Below, piece after piece: positions 19,264 to 28,263 of a stretch of 64,000 nt of DNA (positions are counted from its first letter, which is position 1; each line of letters opens with the position of its first letter). Source of the stretch: Cerina litoralis (GTDB taxonomy: Bacteria > Bacteroidota > Bacteroidia > Flavobacteriales > Flavobacteriaceae); assembly GCA_022008415.1 (NCBI GenBank), contig JAIRBC010000007.1, positions 115,102 to 179,101 of the forward strand, given 5' to 3'. The translations under genes and the position numbers were made by a program. Below the pieces are notes generated by a model that worked only from the letters and a program-made list of their open reading frames with translations, made no database searches and had not been told where the DNA came from.

Positions 19264-20319
19264 ATGTATAGACTGTTCAAAACATTAAACCGGACTGCGT
19301 TCATTAAGGCACTTGTTGCGTCTGTAGTGGTAGTTGTTTTGGTGTTGATCGGCTCTAGGAATCTTCAAAATTTTGATGCCGCCCTGTTTGCCTATCTTGT
19401 GGGAACCGTATTTGCAGTATTTGGCATAGCCTATCGCTATTCGGTATGGTTACAGCGACCGCCTACCAGGTTGTACTGGCAAAGGAGCATGCAGTTTTTG
19501 TTTAGCAGCATGATTTTTCCGTACTTATTTCGCTCTATCAAGCTTTTCTTTAGGAACATCGTCGGTCAAAGATTCATCGCTTACAGGAGTGGGACCCGAT
19601 GGATTGGCCATTTTTTAATGGCCACTGGCTGTATGCTTGCCTTTGCCATTACCATTCCCCTGACTTTTGGATGGATCAACTTTGAATTAAAACCAGGGGA
19701 CGATCTCACGTATTTTGCCAAGGTTTTTGGGTTCGAAGCTTTTTCTTTTTCGCTGGGCTCGCCAATAGCTTTTATTACCTTTCATGGACTCGTATGGTGT
19801 TCTATCCTAGTGACCATCGGCGCCGCTATTATGATGAAACGAAGGCTTACCAATGGCGGACTTATCGCTACCCAGACTTTTTCCGATGACTGGCTGCCCT
19901 TGATACTGCTTATCGCCATTTCCATAACCGGCTTGGGTATTTCCTATGACTATACTTTTTTGGAGGGACGAACTTATCAGTTCATGGCGGTGACCCATGC
20001 CATCGTTGTCATCCTGTTTTTGGTGTGGCTGCCCTTCGGGAAATTTTTTCATATTTTTCAGAGGGTTGCGCAATTGGGTGCCAATCTGTATAAAAAGGAA
20101 GGTATGCGAAGGGGAATGGCCGTATGTCCCCATACCAAACAGGAATTTGCAACTAGGACACATATCGAGGATTTAAAAAAAGTCACCGAGGATCTGGGAT
20201 TTGATTATAACAGGAAGGAAGGGATCAACCATATGGACCTAAGCCCGGAAGGAAAGCGTTCGGCCTTGGCAAAGGCACATTTTGAGGCGAGGAAAAAATC
20301 CGGAAAGTTCTTCGGCTAG
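19264..20319 (+). CDS. Multi-pass membrane protein, probable di-heme cytochrome b (quinone-reactive subunit)
   Basis: 351 residues, with six or seven hydrophobic segments and a basic C-terminal tail of about 75 residues. Four histidines fall in membrane segments: H116 (RWIGHFLMATG), H174 (ITFHGLVWC), H245 and H263 (THAIVVILFLVWLPFGKFFH). Two on early helices and a spaced pair with P-F-x-K-x-x-H on the last helix match the NarI/HdrE type of di-heme cytochrome b. It would pass electrons from menaquinol towards the molybdoenzyme chain next door, or the reverse. The heme assignment is inferred from spacing, not from a family match I can name exactly. Confidence 0.65.
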   Translation: MYRLFKTLNRTAFIKALVASVVVVVLVLIGSRNLQNFDAALFAYLVGTVFAVFGIAYRYSVWLQRPPTRLYWQRSMQFLFSSMIFPYLFRSIKLFFRNIVGQRFIAYRSGTRWIGHFLMATGCMLAFAITIPLTFGWINFELKPGDDLTYFAKVFGFEAFSFSLGSPIAFITFHGLVWCSILVTIGAAIMMKRRLTNGGLIATQTFSDDWLPLILLIAISITGLGISYDYTFLEGRTYQFMAVTHAIVVILFLVWLPFGKFFHIFQRVAQLGANLYKKEGMRRGMAVCPHTKQEFATRTHIEDLKKVTEDLGFDYNRKEGINHMDLSPEGKRSALAKAHFEARKKSGKFFG

Positions 20320-20479
20320 TTCTAGGGCCGTCCGCCTGTCGCTTAACGCCATACGCTTGGTTTTTGGCGAATAGCGCAAAAGCGTCCAGCGTAATGCCAT
20401 TGTAGGACCGATCTTAAATTGTATTACAGGTAGTTCCCGTTATTTTCGAAATAAAATTGAAATATCAACACATATAAAA

Positions 20480-22699
20480 ATGGCGAAACTTCCCGTATCT
20501 GTCGATAAAATCATAGCGGAATACGGTCCGCATAAGGCGTACCCGCCCCAAGGAGGTTTTTATGGAACCAATGAACCGGACAAGCTTGTTAAGACCCATT
20601 GCTGTTACTGTGGTATGCAGTGCGGTATCCAATTGAAAGTTAAGGACAACAAGATCGCGGGCTTTGAACCTTGGATGGAATTTCCGTTTAATGAAGGACG
20701 ACTTTGTCCCAAAGGGGTACAGCGCTATATGCAGAACAATCATCCGGACCGGCTCTTAAGTCCTATTCAAAGAGTGGAAGGCAAGGGATTTGAACCCTTG
20801 GGATGGGACCAAGCTATGGATAGGACGGTTAGTGAAATCAAAAGAATTCAGAAGTCTTATGGCAACGATTCCTTTGCCATGCTTTCCGGAGTTTCCTTGA
20901 CAAACGAGAAGAGTTATATGATCGGAAAGTTTGCCCGTATCGCCCTAAAAACCGCCAACTTGGATTATAACGGAAGGCTTTGTATGGTAAGTGCCGGGGG
21001 CGGAAATAAAAAGGCCTTCGGATTGGATCGCAGTTCTAATAGTTGGGCCGATCTTGCCCATGCCGAGGTCATTATCGTGGCCGGAGCCAATATCAGTGAA
21101 ACCTTTCCGACCCTTACCCACTACATTTGGCAGGCGAGGGACAACGGGGCCAAGCTTATCGTTGTAGATCCAAGGATGATTCCATTGGCACGAACCGCAG
21201 ATGTACACCTACCCATCCGCCCGGGTGGGGATTCGGCCCTTTTTGGGGCCATGCTGAAGATTTTGGTGGATAACGATTGGTTGGACCACGATTTTATAGA
21301 TCAGTATACCTCTGGTTTTGAAGCAACGATAGAGGCCGTTAAGGATTACGATCTGGATTGGGCCGAGGAACAGACCGGAATATCCAAAGATTTGATTCTG
21401 GAAGCTGCGACCCTTTGGGGAAAGGCAAAGACCAGTTTTTTGATGCATGCCAGAGGGATCGAGCATCATACCAAAGGGGTAGAAAATGTGTTGAGTTGCA
21501 TCAATCTGGTATTGGCCACGGGTCGGATCGGAAAGCCGTATTGCGGTTATGGTACCATTACCGGCCAAGGCAATGGTCAAGGAGGAAGGGAGCACGGACA
21601 TAAGTGCGATCAATTGCCGGGGAATAGGGATATTACCAATCCCGAACATCGAAAATATATTTCAGAAGTATGGGGCATTAACGAGAAGGATATGCCTGGA
21701 AAAGGCCTCACTGCTTACGAACAGATAGAGGCCATCCATCGAGGGGAGATAAAAGGATTGATATCCATTTGTTTTAATCCGCTTGTTTCCTTGCCCAATA
21801 ACAATTATGTGCGCGAGGCACTCGAAAAACTGGAGTTTTATGTCTGTATGGATACGTTTCTTTGCGAAACGGCCCGTTATGCCGATATCGTACTCGCTGG
21901 ATCCCTTCACGAAGAGGAGGAGGGGACGGTGACCACGGCGGAAGGCAGGGTGGTTAAGATCAATGCCGCGATCACACCTCCCAATAATGCAAGGAGGGAT
22001 GGCGATATTATAATGGAACTTGCAGCCCGTTTGGGGGAAGGAGACAAGTTTAGCTACCCGACAAGTGAGGATATTTTTAATGAACTGCGGGTTGCTTCCA
22101 AAGGGGGAACGGCCGATTATTACGGCATTACCTATAAAAAGGTAGAGGAAAATATGGGCGTTTTTTGGCCTTGCCCATCATTAGATCATCCGGGGACTCC
22201 TAGGCTTTGGGAAGATAGAAAGTTTAGGACTCCCGACGGTAAGGCCCATTTTAATCCGGTGGCCTATCGACCGGCATCCGAGGTGACAGATGACGAGTTT
22301 CCAGTGGTAATGACCACGGGCAGGGTTGTGTCCCAATATTTGAGTGGCACCCAAACTCGGCGGATTGGAAAGTTGGTCGATCAATACCCCGAACCATTGT
22401 TGGAAGTTCATCCTAAGCTAGCCCTTAAGTATGGAATAGAAGACCATGACCTTATTCGAGTAAAGACCAGGAGGGGGGAGGCGGAATTTCCGGCGCATGT
22501 GGTGGAGACCATCCGTGAGGACACGGTTTTTATACCTTATCATTGGGGAGGGAAGTTTTCTATCAACCAACTGACCATTGGCCACCTAGATCCCATTTCC
22601 AAGATTCCCGAGTTTAAGGTGTGTGCGTGTCAGTTGTATAAAACGGACAGAAAGGGATCCGATAAACGCACGAAAACCGCTTATCAAAGCAGTTTGTAG
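20480..22699 (+). CDS. Bis-MGD molybdoenzyme catalytic subunit, NapA/assimilatory-nitrate-reductase-like
   Basis: 739-residue catalytic subunit of the DMSO-reductase superfamily. The N-terminal [4Fe-4S] motif is exact: C41-x2-C44-x3-C48-x27-C76. [11 protein letters not shown] places a likely molybdenum-ligand cysteine at 168, as in NapA and Nas proteins. The C-terminal molydop-binding domain shows [18 protein letters not shown] and ends after [12 protein letters not shown]. No Tat signal is visible, so it is probably cytoplasmic. The nearest relatives reduce nitrate, but a formate-dehydrogenase-like or other oxyanion substrate cannot be excluded. It precedes ferredoxin, Rieske and small membrane subunits on the same strand. 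Confidence 0.88.
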   Translation: MAKLPVSVDKIIAEYGPHKAYPPQGGFYGTNEPDKLVKTHCCYCGMQCGIQLKVKDNKIAGFEPWMEFPFNEGRLCPKGVQRYMQNNHPDRLLSPIQRVEGKGFEPLGWDQAMDRTVSEIKRIQKSYGNDSFAMLSGVSLTNEKSYMIGKFARIALKTANLDYNGRLCMVSAGGGNKKAFGLDRSSNSWADLAHAEVIIVAGANISETFPTLTHYIWQARDNGAKLIVVDPRMIPLARTADVHLPIRPGGDSALFGAMLKILVDNDWLDHDFIDQYTSGFEATIEAVKDYDLDWAEEQTGISKDLILEAATLWGKAKTSFLMHARGIEHHTKGVENVLSCINLVLATGRIGKPYCGYGTITGQGNGQGGREHGHKCDQLPGNRDITNPEHRKYISEVWGINEKDMPGKGLTAYEQIEAIHRGEIKGLISICFNPLVSLPNNNYVREALEKLEFYVCMDTFLCETARYADIVLAGSLHEEEEGTVTTAEGRVVKINAAITPPNNARRDGDIIMELAARLGEGDKFSYPTSEDIFNELRVASKGGTADYYGITYKKVEENMGVFWPCPSLDHPGTPRLWEDRKFRTPDGKAHFNPVAYRPASEVTDDEFPVVMTTGRVVSQYLSGTQTRRIGKLVDQYPEPLLEVHPKLALKYGIEDHDLIRVKTRRGEAEFPAHVVETIREDTVFIPYHWGGKFSINQLTIGHLDPISKIPEFKVCACQLYKTDRKGSDKRTKTAYQSSL

Positions 22700-22784
22700 A
22701 ACGTGATAAAAGTCTAGCTTTCCGGCTCTTGCAGTCGCGATATTTCGGAGGGATCGACTGTGATAATATATTAAAATAAGTACT

Positions 22785-23354
22785 ATGCCAGAAACAAATT
22801 ATAATCAGGAAATGGCCTTTTTTGTAGACATGCAGCGATGTATCGGTTGCCATGCCTGCGAAATGGCTTGTGCCGAATGCGAAACCAACGGACAGGAAAG
22901 CATGATCCACGTTCACTATGTGGATCGAGCCGTAAGTACACAGACTACGGTACAGGTCTGTATGCACTGTGAGGACCCTACCTGTGCTAACGTATGCCCT
23001 GCCGATGCCATTCACCAAGATGATTTTGGGGTTGTTCATTCTGCAGACACCTCGAGGTGCATCGGATGTTCCAATTGCGTGTTGGCCTGCCCTTTTGGGG
23101 TCCCAAAAAAGAAGGAACAGGCAGAACTAATGATGAAATGCAATATGTGCTATGACCGTACAAGTGCGGGCAAAAAGCCCATGTGTGCAACGGTCTGCCC
23201 AAGCCAGGCATTGTACTACGGTACCCGGGAGGAAATTGAACGGATGCGTCCCGACAGCGTGCCCGTAAATTCATTTCTTTTTGGAAAGCAAGAAGTGAAC
23301 ACTAAAGTGAATATTATGATGCCCAAGGGCACTCATCAGTTGATCATAGAATAA
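22785..23354 (+). CDS. Four-cluster [4Fe-4S] ferredoxin subunit
   Basis: 189-residue electron-transfer subunit of the DmsB/PsrB/NrfC type. Four cysteine groups are visible: [37 protein letters not shown] and [21 protein letters not shown], enough for four cubane clusters. It lacks a signal peptide, which agrees with a cytoplasmic catalytic partner. It sits 85 bases after the molybdoenzyme and 9 bases before the Rieske gene, and should link the catalytic subunit to the membrane or the Rieske protein. Confidence 0.93.
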   Translation: MPETNYNQEMAFFVDMQRCIGCHACEMACAECETNGQESMIHVHYVDRAVSTQTTVQVCMHCEDPTCANVCPADAIHQDDFGVVHSADTSRCIGCSNCVLACPFGVPKKKEQAELMMKCNMCYDRTSAGKKPMCATVCPSQALYYGTREEIERMRPDSVPVNSFLFGKQEVNTKVNIMMPKGTHQLIIE

Positions 23355-23363
23355 TTTTGGATT

Positions 23364-23882
23364 ATGGCAGCAGAAGAGAACGATAAAATTCCAAATTGGA
23401 AATCGGATTTTCCGATCCAGTTAAAAAAAGTCACCCACGTAAATCGCCGAGAGTTCGCCAAGTTTCTGGGTCTTCTTTCCGGGGCATTGGCCTTGGGAAA
23501 TGGAGGGATTGTTATCAAGGCATTGGCTTTCCCGTCCAAACGTTTGGAAGGCGAACACTTTGTGTGTAATGAAAAAGACGTGGCAGTGGGCGAAATGTTC
23601 CAATTTTCTATCGAGGGGAGTATGGTAATTCCCTATATTCTCATTCACTTGGAGGAGGATAAATGGCGGGCCTTTGAACAAAAATGCACCCATTTGTCCT
23701 GTGCGGTCCGCTACGAGCCCAAAGCGGGAAAGATCCATTGTCCATGTCACCACGGGTATTTTGATGCCGATACCGGAAAGGTGCTCCAAGGTCCGCCACC
23801 CCGGCCCTTGCCCCAATTGGAGGTGGTGGTAAAAGACGGCAAGGTCTACGTAAAGGAAGCGGAAGAAAATAAAAATGTATAG
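23364..23882 (+). CDS. Rieske [2Fe-2S] protein with a twin-arginine-type anchor
   Basis: 172 residues. The cluster ligands are C108-x-H110 and C126-x2-H129, with C113 and C128 placed for the usual disulfide, so this is a high-potential Rieske centre of the bc1 kind. NRREFAKFLGLLSGALAL (about residues 27-44) looks like a Tat signal-anchor, which would place the cluster on the outer face of the membrane. It is two bases from the small membrane protein gene (stop at 23882, ATG at 23885). With the four-histidine membrane protein upstream, it may form a cytochrome-b/Rieske-like quinol module. Confidence 0.9.
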   Translation: MAAEENDKIPNWKSDFPIQLKKVTHVNRREFAKFLGLLSGALALGNGGIVIKALAFPSKRLEGEHFVCNEKDVAVGEMFQFSIEGSMVIPYILIHLEEDKWRAFEQKCTHLSCAVRYEPKAGKIHCPCHHGYFDADTGKVLQGPPPRPLPQLEVVVKDGKVYVKEAEENKNV

Positions 23883-23884
23883 GT

Positions 23885-24175
23885 ATGAGCGATTTTAGAA
23901 CGGCACAGAGCAAGGCACATCCCAACAAGACGAATACCTTAATGACCGGGATTATTTTGATGTTGATCCTTTTTGTAAGTATACAAATCTGGTTTCTTTT
24001 CGGTGCCTTGAACAATGCCCTGGAGGATAATCTTTTCTTCGCGGTGATTACTTTTGTAGGATCCTTGCTATTCGCCTTGGCCTCTTTTTGGATGTTGCGA
24101 TACCTGCCCCAACCTATCAGGGAGGAGCCCATGAAAAAGAAGGCGGAAAAGAATGAAAAGGAATTGGACCAATAG
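23885..24175 (+). CDS. Small two-helix membrane protein of the molybdoenzyme operon
   Basis: 96 residues with two hydrophobic helices (TLMTGIILMLILFVSIQIWFLF and FFAVITFVGSLLFALASFWML) and a charged Lys/Glu tail. It resembles the small DUF6755-type proteins seen beside such operons in Bacteroidota, though I cannot check this. The tight spacing after the Rieske gene makes it a likely structural or assembly subunit of the same complex. Confidence 0.75.
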   Translation: MSDFRTAQSKAHPNKTNTLMTGIILMLILFVSIQIWFLFGALNNALEDNLFFAVITFVGSLLFALASFWMLRYLPQPIREEPMKKKAEKNEKELDQ

Positions 24176-24260
24176 CCTGTATTAACTTCTTCTCTCACCC
24201 TTTCTTTGCGTAGGCCCTTTTCGCAGACCGCAGCACTTTACTTTTGGCAGAATGATCGAG

Positions 24261-26510
24261 CTAGCCCATAACGCGTCTCTCGGAGACAAAGGGTTGATGG
24301 TAGTGGCGCTGGCCTGTTGCCTTGTATAAGGCGTTTGCCAAAGCCCCCATGATGGGAGGAAAGGGCGGTTCGCCAAGACCGGTCGGGTCAATATCGCTTT
24401 GTACAAAATGGACTTCAATAGATTTTGGCGCCTCGCTATGTCGGATTAGGCGGTACTTGTCGAAATTGTTTTGCTGTGGCACACCATTCTTAAAGGTCAA
24501 ACCGCTGTACATGGCATGGCCTATCCCATCTACAACCCCACCTTCTGCCAAATTGGTCGCAGCATCTGGATTTACTACTATTCCGCAGTCGATGGCACAA
24601 TATACCTTTTGTACGGTCGGTTTGTCATTCTCCATCACCATATCCAGTACTTGTGCCACGTAACTATTGTGGCAGAAATAGGCCGAAACCCCTCGATATA
24701 CATTGGGACTTTCATTCTCCCAGTTTGATTTTTTCCGTACCAATTCCAGGACACCCGCATAGCGTTCGGCGTCGTAATCATTGTCTTTTCCGACGGGGTC
24801 ATCCTGTGCCCTTTTTAACAGCTCCAGACGAAAATCTATAGGGTCTTTTCCCGCGGCTTCGGCAACCTCGTCTAAAAAAGATTGCTCCGCTCCCGCGATA
24901 AAGTTGGATCTTGGGGCCCGAAACGCCCCAACGGTGATATTGGAATCTACCGTCCAATCCTCTGCGAGATAATTGTCTACGGATCCTGCCGGGAATCGGT
25001 TGGCAAATAGGGGGCTCTCCGGCACTCCTCCGGTTCGCACCTCAAAACCAATAAGGTTGTTATCGGAGTCCAGGGCCGCTCTATAATGGGCTTCATACGA
25101 TGGCCGGTAAATTCCGTTGGTCATATCGTCTTCACGGGTATAGACCAATTTTATGGGAGCTTGCATTTTTTGTGATATGACCGCAACCTCCGTGAGGTAA
25201 TGTCCGTAAAGTCGTCGTCCAAAGCCACCGCCCATGCGGGTCATTTGTATGTCTACTTTTTCCAAGGGTAAATTTAGTCTTGCGGCCACACTGCCTTCCA
25301 TTATCTCGGGTGTCTGAACCGGACCGGCAAGTTCGGCCTTGTCCGCCGTGACATGGGCAAAGAAATTCATGGGTTCCATAGTATTATGGGCCAGAAATGG
25401 GCAGGTGTAGCTTCGCTCTACAATCTTGGCAGCCTTTTTAAAAGCCGCTTCGGGATCGCCATCCTTGCGAACAACCTTCCCTTTCTTGGTAGATTGCTCG
25501 GCCATTTTAACCTTGTGGGTATCGGTGTTTTCGAGCCCTGCGGGGAAGTGGACGGCCATGGTACGGCCAAAAAGGTTCATTTCCGTGGTTGTGTCGGGCG
25601 ATGGTTCCCATTCAATTTTTAACGCTTTCTTGGCGTTCATCGTTTCCCAAGTAGTATTGCCTACAACGACCACTAGCTCGTTAAAAGCATTGTTGTCAAA
25701 AGCAGTTTTAGTGTACCCTTCTTCATAGGTCTTTATGGTAAATACATCCTTTATTCCGGGCATTGTTTTAGCTTCAGAAGCATCAAAGGATTTTAGTTTA
25801 AGCCCAAATGCGGGAGGATGGGTAATCATGGCGATGAGCATTCCATCGCGGTGGTAATCCAACCCAAAGAGCGGTTTCCCGGTCACTAAATTTAGTCCGT
25901 CCACATTTTTGCGCGAAGTACCTATGATTTTGAAATCTTTAAGTTGCTTGAGCGTCACTTCTTTAGGAACGGGAATTTTGGCAGCGGCCGAGGCCACTTC
26001 CCCATAACCAGCGGACTTGCCACTGCTCTTATGGTGCAGTACCCCTGCTTCGGTAGTGATTTCCCCTACGGGTACCTGCCAAGCTTGTGCGGCGGCCTCT
26101 TGCAACATCCGCCGGGCGGTTGCTCCGGCCATCCTGAGTCCCTCCCAACCAGCTCGGATAGACTGGCTTCCACCTGCCAACTGACGGGTAAAGATTGCGG
26201 TGTTCAGCGGTGCTTGTTCCACGAGGACGTCATTCCAGTCCACATCGAGTTCCTCGGCAACGATCATGGGCATGGATGTTTTCACATTCTGACCAATTTC
26301 TGGGTTAGGGGACATAATGGTAACCAGGCCATTTTCACCGATTTTTAGAAAACCATTGATTTTGAACCATTCCTTGGGCATTTTTATGAGTTGCTCCGGG
26401 GTGGGTTTACAAGAGGCAAGCCAACTGAAACCTAACATCATTCCCCCACCGGCAAGGGCGGTACTCTTTAAAAATGAGCGTCTGCCATATGTTGTTTTTG
26501 CAATAGTCAT
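24261..26510 (-). CDS. IorB-like molybdenum hydroxylase large subunit (xanthine dehydrogenase family)
   Basis: 749-residue molybdopterin-binding subunit resembling isoquinoline 1-oxidoreductase beta. The N-terminus has a Tat motif (GRRSFLKSTALAGGG) followed by LASC, so it may be both Tat-exported and lipid-anchored. The cofactor-binding segments include QTPEIMEGSVAARLNLPLEKVDIQMTRMGGGFGRRLYGHY, GAFRAPRSNFIAGAEQSFLDE and GLGEPPFPPIMGALANALYKATG with the catalytic Glu. It oxidises aromatic N-heterocycles or aldehydes; the true substrate is unknown. The 2Fe-2S partner is encoded 67 bases upstream on the same strand. The MocA- and XdhC-like genes at 10886-12519 probably supply its cofactor. Confidence 0.9.
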   Translation of the reverse strand: MTIAKTTYGRRSFLKSTALAGGGMMLGFSWLASCKPTPEQLIKMPKEWFKINGFLKIGENGLVTIMSPNPEIGQNVKTSMPMIVAEELDVDWNDVLVEQAPLNTAIFTRQLAGGSQSIRAGWEGLRMAGATARRMLQEAAAQAWQVPVGEITTEAGVLHHKSSGKSAGYGEVASAAAKIPVPKEVTLKQLKDFKIIGTSRKNVDGLNLVTGKPLFGLDYHRDGMLIAMITHPPAFGLKLKSFDASEAKTMPGIKDVFTIKTYEEGYTKTAFDNNAFNELVVVVGNTTWETMNAKKALKIEWEPSPDTTTEMNLFGRTMAVHFPAGLENTDTHKVKMAEQSTKKGKVVRKDGDPEAAFKKAAKIVERSYTCPFLAHNTMEPMNFFAHVTADKAELAGPVQTPEIMEGSVAARLNLPLEKVDIQMTRMGGGFGRRLYGHYLTEVAVISQKMQAPIKLVYTREDDMTNGIYRPSYEAHYRAALDSDNNLIGFEVRTGGVPESPLFANRFPAGSVDNYLAEDWTVDSNITVGAFRAPRSNFIAGAEQSFLDEVAEAAGKDPIDFRLELLKRAQDDPVGKDNDYDAERYAGVLELVRKKSNWENESPNVYRGVSAYFCHNSYVAQVLDMVMENDKPTVQKVYCAIDCGIVVNPDAATNLAEGGVVDGIGHAMYSGLTFKNGVPQQNNFDKYRLIRHSEAPKSIEVHFVQSDIDPTGLGEPPFPPIMGALANALYKATGQRHYHQPFVSERRVMG

Positions 26511-26577
26511 AATCTGTTCTTTTTATGTGTTGTTGGATACACCTCGCCACAATGTTGGCGCTCAATGCTCTTGGGTT

Positions 26578-27042
26578 TTATAGCGCTTCGGATTTGGCCG
26601 CAGACTTGATAGCCTTCTTGATCCGGGTATACGTGCCACAACGGCAAATATTACCGTTCATGGCCGTTTCGATTTCCTTATCGGTCGGATTTGGATTTTC
26701 GCTTATAAGTGAGCTGGCGGACATTATCTGTCCGGCCTGACAATAGCCACATTGGTATACATCGTGTTCCAACCAAGCCTTCTGTACGGGGTGGTCTCCG
26801 TTTTCGGAGAGTCCTTCAATAGTGGTTATGGCCTTGTCGCCTACGGCCGAAACCGGTAATTGGCACGAACGTACCGCTGCTCCCTCCATATGAATGGTAC
26901 AGGCCCCACATTGGGCGATGCCACATCCGTATTTTGTACCTACCAATTGGAAATGGTCCCTAAGAACCCACAGTATAGGGGTGGTAGGGTCAACATCCAA
27001 TTGCCGATTTTCCCCATTTATGTTTAAGTTGAAATTTGCCAT
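26578..27042 (-). CDS. IorA-like (2Fe-2S)-binding small subunit
   Basis: 154 residues with the two [2Fe-2S] centres of xanthine-oxidase-family small subunits: the plant-type CGIAQCGAC near residue 44 with a later Cys (RSC), and the helical CGYCQAGQ near 97 with ICRCGTY near 130. No signal peptide is seen, so it would be carried across the membrane by the Tat signal of IorB after folding. First gene of a two-gene unit. Confidence 0.93.
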   Translation of the reverse strand: MANFNLNINGENRQLDVDPTTPILWVLRDHFQLVGTKYGCGIAQCGACTIHMEGAAVRSCQLPVSAVGDKAITTIEGLSENGDHPVQKAWLEHDVYQCGYCQAGQIMSASSLISENPNPTDKEIETAMNGNICRCGTYTRIKKAIKSAAKSEAL

Positions 27043-27351
27043 GATTAAGATGTAAGTTGATGAATGCGTTGAAGTTAAGGAATTTTTGTTAAAGTAGGAA
27101 TGGGAAGCTAATTATTTTCTCAACAAGTTTTGCTGCCGCGAGGACGCAAAATATAGTGCGGTGCTGGGCGAAGTTTGCGCTTTGCTAATTTTCCTCAAGA
27201 AAATTATTTACCTACAGCGCTTTACCACAATTTTAATTTTAGTGAATGGTATTCAATTCGCAGATACCTGTCCCACAAAATCATTCGGGAAGGCTTGCCT
27301 GGAATATTCCTTTTTTTGATCCAAGCAATTCGGGATAGTATCTCACCGGCT
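27043..27351. other. 309-base intergenic stretch
   Basis: Between the start of iorA and the end of the lipid kinase gene. It must hold the iorAB promoter (CAAAATATA at about 27147 is near a reversed -7 element), but no full promoter, hairpin or small gene is convincing. Confidence 0.4.
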
Positions 27352-28263
27352 CTACTCCTGAATGTTGGATGGTACAATAACTTCGATGGCTTTTTTAACG
27401 ATTTGAATGGATATCATTCCGTCTTCAACTAAATGTAGCTCTCCGTCTACCTGGGAATCCAGGGATCCGCCATCAACGCTGTGCAACTCCAGATGATTTG
27501 TCTGAAAGTATCTGGATTCTTTCAGTAAATAAGGTCTATTGAGCAACAATAATAGACCTAGCCATAGAATTTTTAGCTTTCCGATCTTCGTAATTACCAG
27601 GACGTCCAGGAGGCCGTCCTGCAAGGATGCATTTGGCGTTAACGTGAATCTATAGCCCATTTCATTGGAGTTGGAGGCAAAAATCATAAACGGGTTTATC
27701 GGGAAATTGAGCCCATTGATATTGATTTGAACTTTTTGGGGCGATCCCAGCTCCTGGAAAGAGGTTAGGCACGCCCTTAAATATCCTGATAGCGTTCGTC
27801 TTCCCAACGATTCATAATTTTTTATGACACTCGCATCAAACCCCACACCGGTATTGCAAAAAAAATATTTATCATTTGTTTTACCAACATCTATTTTTAT
27901 GGAATTTTGATTTTTAATTATTTCCAAGGCCTTTCGTATATTCTTGGGTATGCTGAGATTGGTCGCCAATCCGTTCCCAGAGCCTATAGGGACTATTCCC
28001 AATGGAATAGAACTCCCGACAAGACAGGAAGCCACCTCATTGATCGTACCGTCGCCCCCACAGGCAACTATGATATCGGCGTTTTCCTCAATGGATTTTT
28101 GGGTCAATGCAATCGCGTGCTTTTTAAAGGTCGAATGTTTTACCGATAGGTGATGCAGACCACTGACAAAAAACTGTTCCAGAAATTGTTTGGACAAAGG
28201 TGGGCCACCCTTCCCTGCTATTGGATTTACTATGAAATGGATATGTAGTGAACCATCTTTCAA
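27352..28263 (-). CDS. Diacylglycerol-kinase-family lipid kinase (YegS/BmrU-like)
   Basis: 303-residue soluble lipid kinase. The N-terminal catalytic domain has IVNPIAGKGGPP near residue 12, the ATP loop VACGGDGTINEVASCL near 65 and the substrate region GIVPIGSGNGLATNLSIP near 90; the C-terminal domain contains the dimetal-site region FFCNTGVGFDASV. It starts at TTG 28263, overlapping the stop of the upstream phosphotransferase gene (TTGA), so the two are translationally coupled. The pair probably acts on the same phospholipid or diacylglycerol pool. Confidence 0.88.
   Translation of the reverse strand: MKDGSLHIHFIVNPIAGKGGPPLSKQFLEQFFVSGLHHLSVKHSTFKKHAIALTQKSIEENADIIVACGGDGTINEVASCLVGSSIPLGIVPIGSGNGLATNLSIPKNIRKALEIIKNQNSIKIDVGKTNDKYFFCNTGVGFDASVIKNYESLGRRTLSGYLRACLTSFQELGSPQKVQININGLNFPINPFMIFASNSNEMGYRFTLTPNASLQDGLLDVLVITKIGKLKILWLGLLLLLNRPYLLKESRYFQTNHLELHSVDGGSLDSQVDGELHLVEDGMISIQIVKKAIEVIVPSNIQE

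Noticed and set aside
23641..24198. 185-codon minus-strand frame opposite the Rieske gene
   Set aside because: Antisense to two recognised genes; low-complexity proline and phenylalanine runs, no domain.
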